Of a DNA stretch of 64,000 bases, positions 55,470 through 64,000 are shown in pieces. Source of the DNA: Chitinophagales bacterium (GTDB lineage Bacteria; Bacteroidota; Bacteroidia; Chitinophagales; Saprospiraceae); contig JAAFJN010000003.1 in NCBI GenBank assembly GCA_013298845.1, positions 178,989 to 242,988 on the forward strand, written 5' to 3'. The translations under genes were made by a program, and so were the position numbers. Each line of letters starts with the position of its first letter. Position 1 is the first letter of the stretch. The notes under the pieces are model-generated. The model worked only from the letters and a program-made list of their open reading frames with translations. It had not been told where the DNA came from and ran no database searches.

Positions 55470-56720
55470 CTACAGCAGTTTTTTTAACCGCTCGTAATAC
55501 CGCTCCACGCGTTCGCGGTGTTCGGCGAGTTCAAAGGCTTCCGGTTTAATTTCAAAAGCGGCGACCTGTTCGGCAATCGCTTTTTTGTGCGCCGGAGATA
55601 CTTCGCTGTTCAAAATTTCGGTGAGGGTATTCAGTAGTTGGCCAACTACAATATAATCGTGTTTGCCCCATTGATACACTTGATCGAAGGCGGCATCCAA
55701 CAGCATGGGAAACGTAAATTCCCGGTAATGCAGGTTGGATGCCGCTTTTCGGGTCGCCCGTGAGGGTGTTTGTACCTGAGTATAACGTTGTACAATGACT
55801 CCGATATAATGCAGGCAGTTGACGCAGGTGGTAGGGTCATTTACCGCCGGGGAAATGGCTTTTATGCCCATATCCACCAGTTGCCGAATGCCAAACAACA
55901 CATCCTGGTTGTAACTGCGGTATTTATTAATCACAAACTGTTGCCGCACCTGTTCCGCTAATCCCGTTGGTAAGTTGCCTTCCGGGACCACTACTTTCAT
56001 AATGGTTTCGCCGGGGGTGACAAAGTTGCCCACAATCAATTCCGTGTAAAATTCCAGTTGCGGATATTGCCGGGCAATGCGATCCAGTCCGACGTGGTTA
56101 ATTTTATCCAAAAAACCGGCCGTGTGCAAGGTGATTTTTTGCGCGTTCTCGTGGGTGCATCGGGTGATGTCAAGGGCGGGCAGCGCGTGGCTTCCGGCGG
56201 GTTCCGTTCCGTAAATGTCGTCAATTTCCCGCAGCGTCCTTGTGGCAATATCCCGTGAAATGGACGCGGCATTGATGGCATCGGCGATGTAAAAAACAAA
56301 ACGGGGTAGTACAAACGAAATCAGGAAAAAGCCAAATACCGCCGCACTTACCGGCAATAACCGGTACGTAAATTGCGCCTCGGTGGAGGAATAGGTGAAT
56401 TTGACCGCAAATCCGTAGGCAATTCCGAACAAAAACAAATAAAATGCCGCCTGGACAAAACGATTTTGCCCAAAAAAGCCCCGCGTAATGCGCGGTGAAA
56501 ATTGCGCCGATGCCAATTGCAACGCCACCAACACCGCCGAAAACATCACCGTAACAATGGTGACCAATGCCCCAATGAGCACCGACAACAAATCGTTGTA
56601 GTCCGGGTCGGGTTTGCCGTACACAAAAAACAAAAACAACGACACAAACAGCACCAGCGAAGCCAGGCTATGCAGCAGCGTTACGAGGTTTTGTTGGAAA
56701 AACTGGGAGATGCGGTTCAT
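55470..56720 (-). CDS. DUF2254 membrane protein
   Basis: The 416-residue product has four membrane helices in the first 150 residues and the DUF2254 signature VALQLASAQFSPRITRGFFG at about residues 65-84. A soluble C-terminal half follows with LVDMGIKAISPAVNDPTTCV, typical of the family, and IGVIVQRYTQVQTPS. Function is unknown. It starts 4 nt after fumC and is co-transcribed with it. It is convergent with ftcD, separated by 34 nt. Confidence 0.85.
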   Translation of the reverse strand: MNRISQFFQQNLVTLLHSLASLVLFVSLFLFFVYGKPDPDYNDLLSVLIGALVTIVTVMFSAVLVALQLASAQFSPRITRGFFGQNRFVQAAFYLFLFGIAYGFAVKFTYSSTEAQFTYRLLPVSAAVFGFFLISFVLPRFVFYIADAINAASISRDIATRTLREIDDIYGTEPAGSHALPALDITRCTHENAQKITLHTAGFLDKINHVGLDRIARQYPQLEFYTELIVGNFVTPGETIMKVVVPEGNLPTGLAEQVRQQFVINKYRSYNQDVLFGIRQLVDMGIKAISPAVNDPTTCVNCLHYIGVIVQRYTQVQTPSRATRKAASNLHYREFTFPMLLDAAFDQVYQWGKHDYIVVGQLLNTLTEILNSEVSPAHKKAIAEQVAAFEIKPEAFELAEHRERVERYYERLKKLL

Positions 56721-56724
56721 ATCT

Positions 56725-58119
56725 TTATTTGCCTACCATGTCTTCGGGGCGTACCCATTGGTCAAATTCTTCGGCGGTGAGGTAGCCCAATTTAATGGCG
56801 GTTTCCTTCAACGTGCTGCCTTCGCGGTGGGCCGTTTGGGCAATTTCAGCCGCTTTGTAATAGCCAATTTTGGTATTGAGCGCCGTTACCAACATGAGTG
56901 AGTTGTTCACGTGTTTGCGGATATTATCGTGCAATGGTTCGATGCCCACGGCGCATTTGTCGTTAAAAGAAACGCAGGCTTCCCCAATCAGGCGCGCAGA
57001 ATGCAAAAAGTTGTAGATCATCACCGGTTTGAACACGTTCAGTTCAAAGTGGCCGTTGCTGCCGCCAATGTTAATGGCAACGTCGTTACCCATTACCTGA
57101 GCGGCCACCATCGTCATGGCTTCGCATTGGGTGGGGTTTACTTTGCCCGGCATAATGGACGAACCAGGTTCGTTATCGGGGATATAAATTTCGCCAATGC
57201 CCGAACGCGGCCCGGACGATAACATCCGAATGTCGTTGGCAATTTTCATGAGGCTCACGGCCACGGTTTTTAACGCGCCGTGCGCTTCTACCACGCCGTC
57301 GTGGGCCGCCAGGGCTTCAAATTTGTTGGGCGCCGTTACAAAAGGCAGGTTGGTCAGTTGGGCGATGTGGCGCGCCACGTTTTCCGAATAACCTTTGGGG
57401 GTGTTGATACCGGTACCTACCGCCGTGCCGCCCAAAGCCAATTCGCTGAGGTGGGCAAGGCTGTTGCGAATGGCGCGCAAACCGTGGTTCAACTGCGCTA
57501 CGTACCCCGAAAATTCCTGGCCGAGGGTAAGCGGCGTGGCGTCCATGAAGTGGGTACGGCCAATTTTCACCACGTCCATAAAGGCTTCTGATTTGGCTTG
57601 CAGGGTATCGCGCAGTTTTTCGATGCCGGGAATAGTCGTTTCGATCAACATTTTATACGCCGCGATGTGCATGGCGGTTGGAAAGGTATCGTTGGACGAC
57701 TGCGATTTGTTCACGTCATCGTTGGGGTGTACAAATTTCGACTCGTCGGTGAGTTGGCCGCCTTGCAACACGTGGGCGCGGTAGGCAATGACTTCGTTGG
57801 CGTTCATGTTGCTTTGGGTACCGGAACCGGTTTGCCACACCACGAGCGGGAATTGGTCGTCGAGTTGGCCGTCCAATACTTCGTCGCACACCTGCGCGAT
57901 AAGGTCACATTTTTCTTTGGGAAGGATACCCGCCTCGAAATTGGTCAGGGCGGCGGCTTTTTTCAAAATGGCAAATGCCCGAATAATTTCGATGGGCATT
58001 TTATTGGTATCACGGGCAATTTTAAAGTTTTCGATGGAGCGTTGCGTTTGTGCACCCCAGTAAACGTGTGCGGGCACCTGAACTTTGCCCATCGTGTCTT
58101 TTTCTATGCGATATTCCAT
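56725..58119 (-). CDS. fumC: Fumarate hydratase, class II
   Basis: The 464-residue product is the iron-independent fumarase of the TCA cycle. It opens [20 protein letters not shown], has [20 protein letters not shown] near residue 95, and carries the superfamily signature [16 protein letters not shown] near residue 315, with a typical C-terminus. FumC hydrates fumarate to malate in the cytoplasm. Length equals E. coli FumC. It heads a two-gene unit with a DUF2254 membrane protein, a pairing with no obvious metabolic link. Confidence 0.96.
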   Translation of the reverse strand: MEYRIEKDTMGKVQVPAHVYWGAQTQRSIENFKIARDTNKMPIEIIRAFAILKKAAALTNFEAGILPKEKCDLIAQVCDEVLDGQLDDQFPLVVWQTGSGTQSNMNANEVIAYRAHVLQGGQLTDESKFVHPNDDVNKSQSSNDTFPTAMHIAAYKMLIETTIPGIEKLRDTLQAKSEAFMDVVKIGRTHFMDATPLTLGQEFSGYVAQLNHGLRAIRNSLAHLSELALGGTAVGTGINTPKGYSENVARHIAQLTNLPFVTAPNKFEALAAHDGVVEAHGALKTVAVSLMKIANDIRMLSSGPRSGIGEIYIPDNEPGSSIMPGKVNPTQCEAMTMVAAQVMGNDVAINIGGSNGHFELNVFKPVMIYNFLHSARLIGEACVSFNDKCAVGIEPLHDNIRKHVNNSLMLVTALNTKIGYYKAAEIAQTAHREGSTLKETAIKLGYLTAEEFDQWVRPEDMVGK

Positions 58120-58151
58120 TGTTATTTGTATATTCTATTTAATTAGAGGCG

Positions 58152-58159
58152 CAAAAATA
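58152..58159 (-). promoter_or_regulatory. -7 element (TATTTTTG) of fumC
   Basis: The reverse strand reads TATTTTTG, 32 nt before the ATG at 58119. Confidence 0.55.
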
Positions 58160-58228
58160 GGTATAGCCACGCGGAAAAAGACTGGTAAAAGTGAATTATT
58201 TCATGCAAATGTCAAAATTACGGCGACC

Positions 58229-58236
58229 TATCTTTG
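58229..58236 (+). promoter_or_regulatory. -7 element (TATCTTTG) of the 590-residue T9SS type A gene
   Basis: TATCTTTG ends 11 nt before ATG 58248 and 17 nt before ATG 58254, ruling out the upstream start at 58191. Confidence 0.65.
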
Positions 58237-58247
58237 ATGGTAAAATA

Positions 58248-60026
58248 ATGACTATGAAAAAAAAGATACACTATCTAATCCTGCTTTGGTTGTTTCAATT
58301 ACCTTTTGGTTTTTTATCCGCCCAATACACCTTCAAAATTCAGCCCGAACCTGGTGCGCGCTTAGCCTGTCCCCTTACACCGCAACTGTATTATTTGCCC
58401 GATTACGACTCCACCTGCCATCAGGTGACGGTCGTGAACAGTAGCGATTCTGTTCCGGTAATTGCCCTTAAAACAATAAACGTCGCGTGGGCTGATAATG
58501 GCTTGCCGGGGCAAATTATCGTGTGCAAAAAAAGTGGTTGTACCTTGAATATACCCGATAGTATGTCGTGGACGGTTCCCACTAAATCGCTGGCGTTGGC
58601 ACCGGGCGCTGATACCATTTGGGGGCCAAAACAACTGGAATTTGGGTATGCAAGAAAGGAGGGTTACTGCGCGCGTATTTATTATCCGATGCGCGGCAGC
58701 CGGGATACGTTGCCCGTTCCCGTGGATAACTACACCTGGCGGACTGATCCTAAATGGAATATAGGGCCGGTTTCCTACAATCGACAAGACTCCGCCCGGA
58801 TAAAAACCGGGTACACCGAAAATGGTTTTGTGGCAGTGAAAGGGGCCTCAACCTGCCCCAATACGGTGGCTACACCCGAAAAAAGGTTGGATATTAGTTG
58901 GTGGGCGAAAGGAAAAATAACTGCCCAGCGTTCCATGTTGTATTGTGGTGATACCTCCGATTTTTTGGTGTCGGTGTATTTGGACAACGGAGCGCATTAC
59001 TTGCAACATACCATTTCACTGACCCTGCCACCAGGCTGGGAAAGTACTAACCCTTGGCCTGATTCGCCCAATGAGTTTGTGGTGCGGCCCAATGGGCAAA
59101 GCGGTGGGGGTATTAGGGCCACGGTAGATTTTAATGATCCGGGTATTCCTTCGCTTTTTTTTGAACACAATATAGATTTTCAAAAACGCGAATTGGAGAT
59201 TTGTTGCTTTGCTAATGATCAGGGTGTTTGTACTTCATTCAAAAGAAAAATACAGGAAACCAACGCCTGGGACCCGTTGACCGTAGCGTTTAAGTGGAAA
59301 CTAACGGCGGTAAATCCCGGCGATGAAGTGCCCGCTTTTCCCACCGAAGGCACCAGCGATAGTATACAGTTTGAAATAACGGGAACTTCGGTGCCTTGCA
59401 TCTTAACCATAGACGCCACAACGCAAGATACCTGTTACGTCCCCGACCACGAAGAAATTCCGGTTTGGGTGGGTTATTTGGAGGTGCCGAAGTTTTTGCT
59501 GGACGGTGATACGATAGAAAGTGGTGTGCAGCAGTTTTTATGCCCTGGTGTGCACCGGTTGGATAGGTTGCCTGTAAACGGTTATGCTCCGTGTTCCTCT
59601 TTTACAGAAAGTCCGTCGGGTACTCCGCATCAGGATAGTTGTGCGGTGCATTACTTTTTTGTTCAAGAAAGTGAGGAGACATATTGCAGCGATATTGCGG
59701 TGCGAACATCAACCTATTGTGGGGGCAATGCTTTTCAGTACATACCCTATTGCCGCTCGTTTAAGGCGTGTTCACCGGATGTATCCCGCGCTTTTCGAAT
59801 GAGTCCTAATCCGGCCTCTTCAACGGTGTACATTGAAATGGAGGATAGCAACTATTTTATTCAAAAGGTAACCCTCCGCGATATGAATGGGATAATCCGC
59901 GCCGAAGTGCCGGGATTTGACCCTCAACGCACGTTATCGGTACAGGATGTGCCCGCCGGAATTTATACGGTGGAAGTCAATTACGGGCTGGGTTTATCGG
60001 TTAAAAAACTGGTAGTGCAGCACTAA
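58248..60026 (+). CDS. Secreted Cys-rich protein with T9SS type A sorting signal
   Basis: From ATG 58248 (or 58254) the product has about 592 residues with a signal peptide (KKKIHYLILLWLFQLPFGFL, then SAQ). I do not recognise the main part. It is beta-rich with many cysteines (LACPLTPQLYYLPDYDSTCH, then VCKKSGCTLNIPD and YCSDIAVRTSTYCGGN). These suggest disulfide-stabilised surface domains. The C-terminus is a type A sorting domain (FRMSPNPASSTVYIEMEDSN, ending GLSVKKLVVQH). It has its own promoter, divergent from fumC, and a bidirectional terminator behind it. Confidence 0.75.
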   Translation: MTMKKKIHYLILLWLFQLPFGFLSAQYTFKIQPEPGARLACPLTPQLYYLPDYDSTCHQVTVVNSSDSVPVIALKTINVAWADNGLPGQIIVCKKSGCTLNIPDSMSWTVPTKSLALAPGADTIWGPKQLEFGYARKEGYCARIYYPMRGSRDTLPVPVDNYTWRTDPKWNIGPVSYNRQDSARIKTGYTENGFVAVKGASTCPNTVATPEKRLDISWWAKGKITAQRSMLYCGDTSDFLVSVYLDNGAHYLQHTISLTLPPGWESTNPWPDSPNEFVVRPNGQSGGGIRATVDFNDPGIPSLFFEHNIDFQKRELEICCFANDQGVCTSFKRKIQETNAWDPLTVAFKWKLTAVNPGDEVPAFPTEGTSDSIQFEITGTSVPCILTIDATTQDTCYVPDHEEIPVWVGYLEVPKFLLDGDTIESGVQQFLCPGVHRLDRLPVNGYAPCSSFTESPSGTPHQDSCAVHYFFVQESEETYCSDIAVRTSTYCGGNAFQYIPYCRSFKACSPDVSRAFRMSPNPASSTVYIEMEDSNYFIQKVTLRDMNGIIRAEVPGFDPQRTLSVQDVPAGIYTVEVNYGLGLSVKKLVVQH

Positions 60027-60051
60027 CGAATACGCTCCACCGACCCAAAAA

Positions 60052-60087
60052 AAGCGGGCTACCCGGCAATTGCCCGATAGCCCGCTT
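60052..60087. terminator. Bidirectional terminator between convergent T9SS cargo genes
   Basis: AAGCGGGCTA (60052-60061) pairs with TAGCCCGCTT (60078-60087), with an inner GGCAATTGCC palindrome. On the reverse strand seven T follow; on the plus strand a weaker T-rich tail (GTATTTTTG) follows. Confidence 0.85.
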
Positions 60088-60118
60088 GATGTATTTTTGC
60101 TAAAAATTCAGCGCAAAA

Positions 60119-62050
60119 TTATTCAACGATCAACTTGCGCGTGTGTACATTTTCGCCGTTGCGCACTTGAACAAAGTAGATACCGGTAACCAAGCGGCCC
60201 AATTCTACCTGCACCTGGTTGTTACCTTTACCCATAATGCGGTTTTCCTGAACGGCTACGCGACCGGCAGCGTCCATGATGGATACTTGTACGTCGCTTT
60301 CGGCTTGTACCGGTACCTCAATGGTAACCATGTCTTTGGCGGGGTTCGGGAACATACCAAAACCGGCATTTTCAAAAAGAACCGGCAGTTCAAACGTTTC
60401 GGTGTCGCCGTCGGTTGTGCCGTCGGTACGCCAGTTGATTGCACTCAGGCTCACGCGGAGGGTGTAACAAATATCATTGTTAAACGCACCGTTATAACCA
60501 TATACATAAGCGATATAGTTATTGGCTACCGTGGTGGTATTGGAAATCAATACCTCATTTTGTGTATCGGGATTTTCGGAAGTACCCAACAAGGTATTGC
60601 CACGGTACAGTTTCAAATCGTAGTCGGCTGGCAGGTTGGTCAGGTCAACTTTAATACGGCGTGCCGTTGAAGTATTGCTAAAACGCAAGTGGTCATTGTC
60701 GGTAGCAGTACCAATTTTTGCGGTAATATTGGTGTTTACCGGAATTACTTTCGCCGTAGCGCGCGTTTCGTTGGTTTCGTAGGCATCCGTGCAACCGCCG
60801 CCGCCGCCGGCTGTGGTTGTGAATGAAGCCGCCGTTGAATAAGTCGAAGAAGAACCGCTGCACACGGTTTGTACCTGATAGTTGTACGTTGTGCTGGCAG
60901 TAAGGCCCGTAAGGTTCGCAGAAGTGCCGGTTACAGAAACCGTAGTCCAGGTAGTGGCGGCCGCGGTTTTGTATTGGAGGTTGTACGATACCGCGCCGGA
61001 TACTGCGCCCCAACTTACGGTTGCGGATGTAGCGGTTACGCTGGAAGATGCCAAACCAGTTGGAACGGCGCAAGTGCCGCCACCGCCCGGTGCTGAGCAA
61101 CCCAATGAACTCAACAACGAAACCCGCGCACCACCGGTTGCAAACAATGCTTGCATACGGGCTTTTTGACCCGTGGAAAACATGTACATGCAAGCATCAT
61201 CGGTGTAGTCCATGTAGTTCATGGTCATTTCAATTGGTGTGCCAGTGCAAGTGCTGAGGTGTGGGTACGCCGGGCAACCGCCGTTAGACGTGTTGTGCGT
61301 TGGGGTATCGCTCACGAGGTCACTACCGCAAGTGGCATCGCCCCAAATGTGGCGAAGGTTCAACCAGTGGCCAACTTCGTGGGTAGCCGTACGGCCTTTG
61401 TTAAATGGAGCCGTGGCCGTACCGATGTTACCTACGTATTGGTAGTCGCACACAACGCCGTCGGTAGCGGCTGCGCCACCGGGGAACTGAGCGTAACCCA
61501 ATAAACCACCGCTGAGGTCGCACACCCAAAAGTTGAGGTATTGGTCGCGTGGCCACGCATCCAAGCCACCTTGCGCCGTAAATTTCACTGCGTCGTTGCT
61601 GCTGAATGCCGTTACAGTGGTGCTTTGGCGACGGATACCGGTAGTGGCGTTACCGTTAGGGTCGCGGGTAGCGAGGCAAAAGTTGATTTCGCAATCAGCC
61701 GCGAGGCTGGCAAAAATCGCTGGTGTGTTGGCAACATCGGCGTTTAATTTGCGGAAATCTTCGTTCAAAATGTTCAATTGTGACAAGATTTGAGCATCGC
61801 TGATGTTTTCGGCCGTTGTGTTGTACACAATGTTAAAAACCACCGGAATGGTCACCAAAATACGCTCCTGAGCACCGTGGTTGTGGATGTGCTCTTGAAC
61901 GTGTTTTTCAATTTCTTCCATCTGCTCCAGGAGCATTGGATTTTCTAAAATTTGCTGTTGCAATACATCGTGTGATGCACAGTTGCGTTGAGCAGATACC
62001 TGCCCGGCGAAGGCCAGCAGAAATGCGGCAAAGAGAGAAGCAATACGCAT
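60119..62050 (-). CDS. M43-family zinc metalloprotease with FN3, PPC-like and T9SS type A domains
   Basis: From ATG 62048-62050 the 643-residue product has a signal peptide (MRIASLFAAFLLAFAGQVSA) and a propeptide-like helical stretch. The catalytic domain carries HEVGHWLNLRHIWGD near residues 224-238 (HExxHxxGxxH) with the Met-turn MTMNYMDYTDD, as in pappalysin and cytophagalysin. A fibronectin type III domain (TATSATVSWGAVSGAVSYNL), a PPC-like domain and a type A sorting domain follow (FGMFPNPAKDMVTIEVPVQA, ending THTRKLIVE-like HTRKLIVE). It is an extracellular protease. The start at 62275 lies upstream of the promoter. Confidence 0.92.
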   Translation of the reverse strand: MRIASLFAAFLLAFAGQVSAQRNCASHDVLQQQILENPMLLEQMEEIEKHVQEHIHNHGAQERILVTIPVVFNIVYNTTAENISDAQILSQLNILNEDFRKLNADVANTPAIFASLAADCEINFCLATRDPNGNATTGIRRQSTTVTAFSSNDAVKFTAQGGLDAWPRDQYLNFWVCDLSGGLLGYAQFPGGAAATDGVVCDYQYVGNIGTATAPFNKGRTATHEVGHWLNLRHIWGDATCGSDLVSDTPTHNTSNGGCPAYPHLSTCTGTPIEMTMNYMDYTDDACMYMFSTGQKARMQALFATGGARVSLLSSLGCSAPGGGGTCAVPTGLASSSVTATSATVSWGAVSGAVSYNLQYKTAAATTWTTVSVTGTSANLTGLTASTTYNYQVQTVCSGSSSTYSTAASFTTTAGGGGGCTDAYETNETRATAKVIPVNTNITAKIGTATDNDHLRFSNTSTARRIKVDLTNLPADYDLKLYRGNTLLGTSENPDTQNEVLISNTTTVANNYIAYVYGYNGAFNNDICYTLRVSLSAINWRTDGTTDGDTETFELPVLFENAGFGMFPNPAKDMVTIEVPVQAESDVQVSIMDAAGRVAVQENRIMGKGNNQVQVELGRLVTGIYFVQVRNGENVHTRKLIVE

Positions 62051-62245
62051 GTTAATAATTTGATTAAGAGCCATTGTACACTTGTAAAGAGTTGGTAGTA
62101 CTAATATACTTTGACTCCGATGATAGAATAAAGTAGTTATAAGTTGAAGAAAATCAAAGGATTGTAGTAGGGATTTCAGTATTTTCACAGGTAAAATTAG
62201 CAATAACACGGTCAGCAAATTTTCGCTTTTGAAAATTTGAGCGTG

Positions 62246-62253
62246 CAAAAATA
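62246..62253 (-). promoter_or_regulatory. -7 element (TATTTTTG) of the metalloprotease gene
   Basis: The reverse strand reads TATTTTTG. Transcription from here gives a leader of about 190 nt before the ATG at 62050, the longest leftward leader in the window. Confidence 0.45.
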
Positions 62254-62310
62254 GCCCTTTTTTTATTTGTGCCAAATAAAAAAATAAAAAAATAATGAAA
62301 AGGGGTACAA

Positions 62311-63402
62311 TTACTTCCGTTTCCGCTTTTTGTAACTATCCAATACAAAGGAGCCAAGACCCTCCAGAGAAGAGTAAAATGCCTTGCCTTTGTTGGCTGC
62401 CGTGAATGCTTCCACAAATTGTACGAGGTAAGGGTCCTGCGCAATCATAAAGGTGGTAATAGGAACGTCCATTTTTTTACAACGCATGGCCAAACTCAGG
62501 CAGCGGTTCACAATTTTACGGTCGAGACCAAAGGAGTTTTTGTAGTAGTTTTTACCAATTTTCAGGCAGGTAGGTTTGCCATCGGTAATCATAAATATTT
62601 GTTTGTTCGGGTTCCGGCGGCGTTTCAAAATATCCAGCGCCAGTTCAAGCCCGGCTACCGTATTGGTGTGGTAGGGACCAACTTGCAGGTAGGGAACGTC
62701 TTTCAACTCAATGGGCCAGGCGTCGTTGCCAAATACCAAAATATCGAGGGTATCTTTCGGGAAACGCGTTTGGATAAATTCCGCCAACGCCAACGCCACT
62801 TTTTTGGCGGGGGTAATACGGTCTTCGCCGTACAAAATCATGGAGTGTGAAATATCAATCATCAGCACCGACGACATGGAACTTTGGAAAAAAGTTTCGT
62901 GTACTTCCAAATCTTCCTGCGTGAGCCGGAACTCGTCAATGCCGTTGTTGATGTACGCGTTGCGGAGCGAGTCGGTAACGGCCATCTGTTCCAGCGGGTC
63001 GCCAAATTCGTAAGGTTTAATTTCGGAAGTGTGTTCGTCGCCGCGACCGGTAAAACCCGTTTTGTGGTGGCCGCTTTTGGCGCGTTTTAGGTCTCCAAAT
63101 ATATCATCGAGGCTTTTTTGTCGCAAACTGATTTCCATTTTGCGGGTCGGATTAAAACCGCCCTCCTCATCGCTTGGGTCTCGGTTGATATACCCTTTTT
63201 CCTGCAAATCGCGGATAAAGTCACCCATGCCGTACTCATCGTTCGTCAAATTATATTGGCGGTCCAGTTCATTGAGCCACGCCAACGCTTCCGAAACATT
63301 GCCGGAGGTGTACAACATTATTTCCTGGAATAGTTTGAACAGGCGGTCAAATGGACTGCCGTCTTCGCCGGGCGTGTATTCGCTAAATCTGAATCCTAAC
63401 AT
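62311..63402 (-). CDS. VWA-domain protein
   Basis: From ATG 63400-63402 the 363-residue product has an N-terminal region of about 170 residues (opening LGFRFSEYTPGEDGSPFDRL). A von Willebrand A domain follows, with the MIDAS motif in VLMIDISHSMILYGEDRITP (DxSxS near residue 182), LDILVFGNDAW and IFMITDGKPTCLKIGK, the third metal-binding segment. Such proteins usually work with a MoxR-type AAA ATPase, which is not in the window. The protein is cytoplasmic and ends in a basic tail (SYKKRKRK). A GTG at 63417 is the alternative start. It lies 42 nt after the GH3-like gene. Confidence 0.83.
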   Translation of the reverse strand: MLGFRFSEYTPGEDGSPFDRLFKLFQEIMLYTSGNVSEALAWLNELDRQYNLTNDEYGMGDFIRDLQEKGYINRDPSDEEGGFNPTRKMEISLRQKSLDDIFGDLKRAKSGHHKTGFTGRGDEHTSEIKPYEFGDPLEQMAVTDSLRNAYINNGIDEFRLTQEDLEVHETFFQSSMSSVLMIDISHSMILYGEDRITPAKKVALALAEFIQTRFPKDTLDILVFGNDAWPIELKDVPYLQVGPYHTNTVAGLELALDILKRRRNPNKQIFMITDGKPTCLKIGKNYYKNSFGLDRKIVNRCLSLAMRCKKMDVPITTFMIAQDPYLVQFVEAFTAANKGKAFYSSLEGLGSFVLDSYKKRKRK

Positions 63403-63444
63403 GAAAGTCCTAAACACGAAATGCGCCCATATTGTTTGGAAAAA

Positions 63445-64000
63445 CTACCGGAGGATGGCCAAAACACTTTCAATGTATTCGCGGTGGTTGGCCAGTCGGG
63501 GTACCTTATTTTGGTTGCCAAATTTGCCGCGTTCTTTCATCCAGCGCATAAATGTATCGGGGGGTAAAACCCGCAGTTTCAGCGGGGCCAATGCCATGTC
63601 TTTGTATCGTTTAGCCTCGTAGTCGGAATTGATTTTTTGCAGGTTGTAATCCAGCAGCAGGGCAAATTCTTCGGCGTTGACCGGTGGTTTTTGAAATTCA
63701 ATTAACCACTCGTGGCCGCCACGGCTATCTTTTGATTGGCCAAAAAACACCGGTCCGGCCGTGTATTCGGCCACCACCGCACCCGTGGCTTCGCAGGTCA
63801 GCGACAACGCTTTTTCGGTGTCGCCCACCATCACTTCTTCCCCGAAAGTATTGATAAACTGTTTGGTTCGGCCCGAAATGCGGAAGCAGTGCGGATAATG
63901 GCGGGTAAATACCACCGTGTCGCCGGGTTGATAACGCCACAGGCCGTTGTTGGCCGAAATGAGTACGGCGTAATTTTTGCCAATTTCCACGTCGGCGAGC
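63445..64000 (-). CDS. GH3-family (acyl-adenylate/auxin-responsive-like) protein, partial
   Basis: The frame enters from the right edge with no start visible; about 185 C-terminal residues are seen. NYAVLISANNGLWRYQPGDT, FRISGRTKQFINTFGEEVMV and the closing NQNKVPRLANHREYIESVLA match the C-terminal half of the GH3 superfamily (ANL adenylating enzymes). Bacterial GH3-like proteins are thought to join carboxylates to amines or thiols; the substrate is unknown. It is cut by the window, not by the genome. The VWA gene follows on the same strand. Confidence 0.83.
   Translation of the reverse strand, partial: LADVEIGKNYAVLISANNGLWRYQPGDTVVFTRHYPHCFRISGRTKQFINTFGEEVMVGDTEKALSLTCEATGAVVAEYTAGPVFFGQSKDSRGGHEWLIEFQKPPVNAEEFALLLDYNLQKINSDYEAKRYKDMALAPLKLRVLPPDTFMRWMKERGKFGNQNKVPRLANHREYIESVLAILR

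Noticed and set aside
1-64000. tRNA genes, CRISPR arrays, insertion sequences, prophage or attachment sites.
   Set aside because: Reading both strands I found no cloverleaf with a T-loop signature, no regularly spaced repeats, no transposase or integrase gene and no target-site duplications. The Rpn remnants are the only transposase-like sequences.

Overview
The window reads as a chromosomal segment of a member of the Bacteroidota, most likely the Saprospiria (Haliscomenobacter/Lewinella-like). What I see: about two dozen promoters of the Bacteroidota type (-7 element TAnnTTTG), a SusC/SusD pair, five proteins ending in type IX secretion (T9SS) sorting domains of type A or B, DUF6089 and OstA-like envelope proteins, and a class A RNase P RNA. 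The lineage below phylum is inference. By eye the G+C content is near 50 percent, with an AT-rich island around tsaB.

Layout. 1-4.6 kb: a truncated TPR-like secreted protein, an orphan LanB-elimination-domain protein, a four-repeat secreted protein, rpmI-rplT and a lipoprotein. 4.7-10.3 kb: hutU, the pssA-purS-queG operon, a decayed Rpn-nuclease locus and pdxH. 10.3-13.1 kb: a leftward operon of a Tat-exported Gfo/Idh oxidoreductase and two DUF1080 lipoproteins, probably for 3-keto-glycosides. 13.3-28.3 kb: mostly leftward envelope and stress genes, namely a DUF1573 protein, an HlyD-like adaptor with a UMF1 MFS transporter, an S41 protease, an ECF sigma/anti-sigma/Spy-like set, a GIN-domain protein, superoxide dismutase, two ABC permeases, saccharopine reductase, an SDR enzyme and DUF6089. 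rhaM is the only rightward gene there. 28.4-32.4 kb: a rightward tatC-lspA-GNAT-PKD-esterase operon converging on an OstA-like gene. 34.2-42.6 kb: a susCD operon with a structured leader and two T9SS cargo proteins. 42.6-48 kb: a leftward flippase-methyltransferase-glycosyltransferase operon and a divergent TSUP-rnhB-crtA-like operon. 48-53.5 kb: a large T9SS type B protein, rnpB, a di-haem peroxidase, an ArsR-type regulator and tsaB. 53.7-64 kb: ftcD, fumC with a DUF2254 gene, two more T9SS cargo proteins, a VWA protein and a truncated GH3-family gene.

How genes fit together. TatC could export the twin-arginine oxidoreductase; LspA would process the many lipoproteins. hutU and ftcD belong to histidine degradation but lie 49 kb apart. 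The T9SS cargo proteins imply a T9SS machine encoded elsewhere.

Most interesting signals: (1) the susCD leader has mutually exclusive pairings laid out like an attenuator or riboswitch; (2) several genes have their start codon 6-7 nt after the -7 element, the same spacing that separates rnpB's promoter from its mature 5' end, so their mRNAs should be leaderless; (3) a perfect 46-bp palindrome occupies the upstream half of the ftcD promoter; (4) a LanB-elimination-like enzyme has no visible partner or precursor; (5) an Rpn locus shows a perfect 76-bp direct repeat and an internal deletion.
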